Below are positions 60,501 to 64,000 of a DNA stretch of 64,000 nucleotides, in pieces. Under the pieces are notes generated by a model that was not told the origin of the DNA, did not search any database, and saw only the letters and a program-made list of their open reading frames with translations. Source of the stretch: Volvox africanus (Eukaryota > Chlorophyta > Chlorophyceae > Chlamydomonadales > Volvocaceae); the NCBI GenBank assembly GCA_030268105.1, contig BSDZ01000027.1, positions 499,001 to 563,000 on the forward strand, in the 5' to 3' direction. How positions within the stretch are numbered: the stretch's first letter is position 1; every line of letters starts with the position of its first letter. The position numbers were made by a program, and so were the translations under genes.

Positions 60501-61409
60501 ACGGCACCAACTGCAACTGGGAAGGTTGCGGGAAAACCTGCGGGTCGCGCAGGAGCTCCTGCAGCCGCTCGATGGTGGCGTGGCGTGTATACCCATCGTG
60601 CAACCCGGGTTCACGGCTCTGAACGGAACACGGGTGGGCAAGGAGGCGGGGCTTGTGGGAAAAGAATGCAGGAGTACAACCAGGCCGGGGTGTACATGTG
60701 TGAACGTCGGCGGGCAGGCGTGCGGCAGGAAGGCATGTTTCAAGAGGATTTGTGGGAGATGACATGTGATGATATTGGCATGTACGGGGTTGACAGCTGC
60801 GTGGCTAGGAGAGGATGTCCTCTGCTTGTGTTTATGTGTTTTGTGGGACGGGCCGAACCTAAGTATAGGGTGAGGCAAGGGCACGCGAGTCGGCGGTGGC
60901 ACCTTACAGCCACTTTTGATAGCCCTTTTGAGCCATATAACACGATGAGAAGGACCAACCGTGCCGATATGGCCTACACTGTGTATTTATGTGTCAAGCC
61001 ACAAGGTAGGATGTTACCTCAAGAAATAAGGACAAGAGAAAAGAGGATGCGCAGTTTCAAATCCGGCATGAGCTTCCCAGGATATGCAGCACGTGTGATA
61101 AGCAAACCGGGGGACCAGAGAGCATTAGGGAGGCGTGCAGGGGTCTTTTAAGTTGGAAGTGGATGAGGGGCTTGGCGCGCGTCCGGCGCTTCGCCTTCCC
61201 AAGCTTACCTTAGCAAGCGTCTGCAAGCCCTGCTCCAAAAATTCTGATCCATCCTTGCTGCAATGTTGTTTGTGTTCCCCAACATCGAACTGCCAGTTCC
61301 GATCGATGGCCGTCTCCACGGTAAGCTGCGTTCTGGAGGTCTGTGCTCCAAGGCTTCCTGTTCCTAAGCTTGTTCCATAGCTTGCTCCATAGATACCAGG
61401 TGAAGCCAT
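51522..61409 (-). CDS. HESO1-like terminal nucleotidyltransferase (TUTase/non-canonical PAP), multi-exon
   Basis: Exons on the minus strand: 61409-61209 (MASPGIYGASYG), 60618-60376, 60151-60027, 59746-59620, 59270 to about 59136, 56686-56549, 56300-55946, 55422-55354, about 55165-55082, about 54835-54691, 54270-51522. Most phases agree; the exits near 59136 and 55165-54835 are provisional. The catalytic domain has YGSFLSSCYSRSSDLDLAL (GS and DxD metal ligands), EARVPIIKFEEANSGIECDVCV (third Asp) and VKVWAKHHDIN, STLNSWSLALMVMFSLQT as in Arabidopsis HESO1. A PAP-associated module follows (GLLEQLLWFLSCF, VEEPFDCNDNTARSLG). Such enzymes add U (or A) to RNA 3' ends, for example unmethylated small RNAs; substrate is inferred. 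HESO1 also ends in a Gln-rich tail. Confidence 0.82.
54514..54565. repeat. (GT)n(GA)n microsatellite in an intron
   Basis: About 10 GT units followed by about 13 GA units and a G-rich stretch, inside the intron 54271-54690 of the minus-strand gene. On the coding strand this is a long pyrimidine-rich run upstream of the last exon. Confidence 0.9.
56088..56163 (-). repeat. Ser-coding (TCC)n tract
   Basis: GGA/AGG-type triplets on the plus strand encode Ser runs broken by Phe-Pro on the minus strand, between the capping part and the PAP-associated motif of the nucleotidyltransferase. It lies within an exon whose flanking phases agree, so it is read as a disordered loop. Confidence 0.75.
58300..58690. 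repeat. Diverged local duplication in an intron
   Basis: The segment CTATTGCACCCTGTGTTACA (58313-58332) recurs as CTATTGCACCCCTGTGTTAC (about 58652-58671). It lies within the long interval between the 59136 and 56686 exons, where an additional short exon may be hidden but none could be assigned. Confidence 0.5.
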
Positions 61410-61544
61410 CCTTAGACATGGAACATCGAGCAGCAGAAAGTTAAGCACAGGTATATGTCAAGAGCAGATAGAACGCATCTATTTAATTGATAAGATATCA
61501 AACCTTCATCTTTATGCATACGGACAGGCAGTAAGGACTGTCTT
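61410..61544. promoter_or_regulatory. Probable promoter region of the nucleotidyltransferase gene
   Basis: Short interval between the inferred start codon (61409) and repeat R2. It contains AT-rich stretches near 61485-61505 but no assignable element. If R2 is mobile, it has landed right next to this promoter. Confidence 0.35.
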
Positions 61545-63770
61545 ATCGTGTGCGTAAAGCCAAATGATTTGACAGTCCACCAAAAGTACGGCGACGCTCA
61601 TAATTCCACCGTAACTGGTGAAGCATTAAGCCGTGCGTTTATACAGAGAGATAAATAATTAGTTATGCACAAGAACACGGGCATCCTGCAATGCGCCGAT
61701 CTATCACAACTTGTGAACCGACGAGTTACATCCTCCGCGCGGTGTTACGATGTTACAATTTGTCCTTTCATATTAATCTGTTAGATTGGATGTATATACC
61801 TGAAACATGATAACGACTTGCAGCTTCAGTACTCAATAGCGGACACATACTAGGAACAAAGTGGTTGGCGGATGCCCCCGGCATTGCTTTAAGGATTTCG
61901 TTTGGATGTTGATGATGATAAATAATAACAATAACAAATATTATTAATATTATCGCGTCACTGATCAGGGCTATCAGCTGCCCTGACGGTATGTGCGGTA
62001 TGGACAAATAGTCTAAGCCTTGCCCCGCTGCATACAAATGGAGGTATGGATACTTCCCCGTGCACAAATTTGCATGGGACGGGGAGCTCTAAACGAACGC
62101 GGCAAGCCCTCGCACAGGCAGAAAGGAGCTCCTACGTCGAAAACCTCGCAATTTTCCGTTAGTTCCCGAATGACAACATGAATGCGACGGCCTTAATGGA
62201 ACCCGTATGAAGCAAAACTAGGTAGATGTCGTACTCACAGCGCCTTCCCAGCGCCAAAGCACTACATCCCTGCTGTGATTGTCATATATGTTTATGTTCA
62301 CATTGCTTCAAAACACGAAATATTACTTGACGTGCTCGCTTTGCCACGTATTGCTCATGTGCTAATGTGTTCCTCCTGCCAAGAACAAAAGCCTAATCTA
62401 GGCACTGCTAAACCAGCCAATCCTATCAAACTTCCTAACAACCGAAGCCCGAAGTAAGGTCAACTGCCACCACGAACGGCGGTCAATGTTCCTTGTTACG
62501 AACGAAGCCAGAGCCGCCACTCACCTATCCTATTAGTGATTATCCGATTCCTGACATCCGTTATGATGGCAGGTGGTGGCAATACAGTGCTCGCAGTGGA
62601 TTCGGACATTTCAAATTTGAATATTGAACCTGAAGACACTCCCTTCCCCAAACTAGTCGCGGAGGTATACTTAACGCATATCCACCAGGCTGTCGATCAC
62701 GAAGGAAGCTTTAACATCAGCTAGAAGCTACGTATAAAGACACTGTGGCCACGGCTGATGCATCCATCGCCAAATCCTGCTTTATCTGCGGGGCAGCGGG
62801 CCACCCCACCGTGTTCCCGGTGCCCGTCACCGTTGCTACATGGGACTAACCTATTGATCTGAAGATTAATGAACATTACTGTGCAAAGAGGCTGTACGGC
62901 GTCCGACCCACCAGAGTCTTCACGATGGCTATCCTGGGTGTTAGCACCGGACGAGATGGCGTCGTTCTGATCTGGTGGCATCACAGTCTACTGCAGCAGT
63001 TCGATGTGTTGAAGGTCTACACTACCCCAGATTGGTGCTGATCATTTCTGCACAATTATTACAGCTTATAGCTCTAGGTGCAACGCCTACAGAAGCTCCA
63101 TCGTCACAACCACCTGCTGCTTAAGCAGGCGCATTTGCAAAGTGATGCAGCTTTACCGGTACCTCAAGACCATAAAAAAGGGTGACAGGTGCAGCTGCGG
63201 CGGCAGCAGCAGCGGCAGTGACTGCAGCCACAGCGGTGGCAGATGCAGCCGTTGCTTGAGGCGACGGGTGGGAAAGATGTGATGGATGCAGCCATGACAT
63301 ACAGTGGCGGGTTCGTGTGTCTGCTACCCTGCATGTGTGCTCGTGCGCGGTTTCTACTATTGGTTGGTTTATTGGTTGCTATGCATGGTTATGAGTTTGG
63401 ACCGCCTTTGTATAGTTGTATACATACGGCCACGCTTCCACAACATAAGGTCCTAAAAGCACCTTCTCGACATCTCGAGAGGCCTTTGCAGCACTCAACT
63501 ACTACAGCCTTGTTTTTTATTATTATTTCCTTCTTTACTTTCTTGACCTCATCCGGGCCTTATATGCCGTCTGGCTGTACTAAAAGTGAGCAGCCAGACG
63601 CTGCTCACTTTTCGCTGAGGAACTGGTGATGGTATTACGCCTGAATGTTATTTTCATTTAACAGGTCTTTGAACACTGACATCAGCATGCGAGATTGCAT
63701 GCATGTCAGCAGACGTGGATTTGCCTAACTAATTTTAGGTGCCTGGCTGTATATGTGGAGGAACGAAGGC
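61545..63770. repeat. R2: second copy of the ~2.2-kb repeat
   Basis: Same order and orientation as R1 (35546-37880), clearly diverged with many indels. It ends in sequence matching TTTGAACACT...GAGGAACG. R1 and R2 flank the 24-kb segment with the three host genes as direct repeats. Confidence 0.7.
63582..63612. repeat. 13-bp perfect hairpin in R2
   Basis: AAAAGTGAGCAGC, loop CAGAC, GCTGCTCACTTTT. The matching place in R1 (about 37765-37795) has no inverted repeat, so the hairpin was gained in R2 or lost in R1. Confidence 0.85.
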
Positions 63771-64000
63771 ACGCACAGCAGACAAGCATTTTAGGTGAAC
63801 TGCACATGCCGTCTGTGTTTCCCTCCAATATCTTGAGGAAGACAGACAAGGCAGGCAGGCATGTCTGGGTTTAGACATAATATATTGGGTGTGTGCTTGA
63901 CCATGGTATGGACTTTGCATACAACTGTGACACGGCTTTACTTAGGGTCTCGTGGTCTCATGTGACTGCCGGTAATGGGTGTAGGTAATGTCAGATACAT
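63771..64000. other. Unassigned end of window
   Basis: No gene or repeat recognised. Confidence 0.5.

Overview
This window looks like nuclear DNA of a green alga, probably a chlorophycean (Chlamydomonas/Volvox relatives). The evidence is: a spliced nuclear gene for plastid ribosomal protein uL15c with a transit peptide; short GT-AG introns in every host gene; a TGTAA element (the chlorophycean poly(A) signal) 27 bases past the stop of the nucleotidyltransferase gene; a short CCCTAAAA-type telomere-like tract; and gypsy, copia and CACTA elements of plant/algal type. The species cannot be named from the sequence alone.

Left half (1-35380): a tower of transposons nested inside one another. A copia element (31229-35380) was cut on its left by B2, a minus-strand Ty3/gypsy element of family B (pieces at 771-2354, 20937-21868 and 28894-30414; 5' LTR 30415-31228). 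B2 received two plus-strand chromodomain gypsy elements of family A: A1 (2355-20931) and A2 (21869-28888). A1 was then split by a second family-B element, B1 (5915-11863), and by a 5.1-kb CACTA DNA transposon (13299-18426). Four of these junctions carry target-site duplications (CGGTG, GCGTA/GTGTA, ACCGC, GGT), and each has a matching uninterrupted site in another element of the window, so the order of events can be read directly. Families A and B are related: both have TGTTGT...ACAACA LTR ends, similar primer-binding sites and homologous Gag/Pol. None of the copies here is intact.

Right half (35381-64000): gene territory between two diverged direct repeats of about 2.2 kb (R1 35546-37880, R2 61545-63770). 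It holds three host genes: plastid ribosomal protein uL15c (plus, 4 exons, 40755-42566); the protein farnesyltransferase beta subunit (plus, 8 exons, 43435-47568), with all three zinc ligands and a large Gln-rich insertion; and a HESO1-like terminal nucleotidyltransferase (minus, 61409 to 51522, at least ten exons) whose last exon encodes about 916 residues of Gln-rich low-complexity tail. The last two genes are convergent.

The most unusual observations are: (1) an in-frame amber stop between gag and pol of family A, followed 7 nt later by a stem that is kept in both copies, suggesting translational readthrough; (2) LTRs built from a series of short hairpins, several with a TCGT loop, two of which show compensatory base-pair changes between elements; (3) repeated CGA-to-TGA nonsense changes, the signature of CpG-methylation decay; (4) lesions shared by B1 and B2 that imply copying of an already defective master; and (5) a B-type LTR joined to an A-type primer-binding site.
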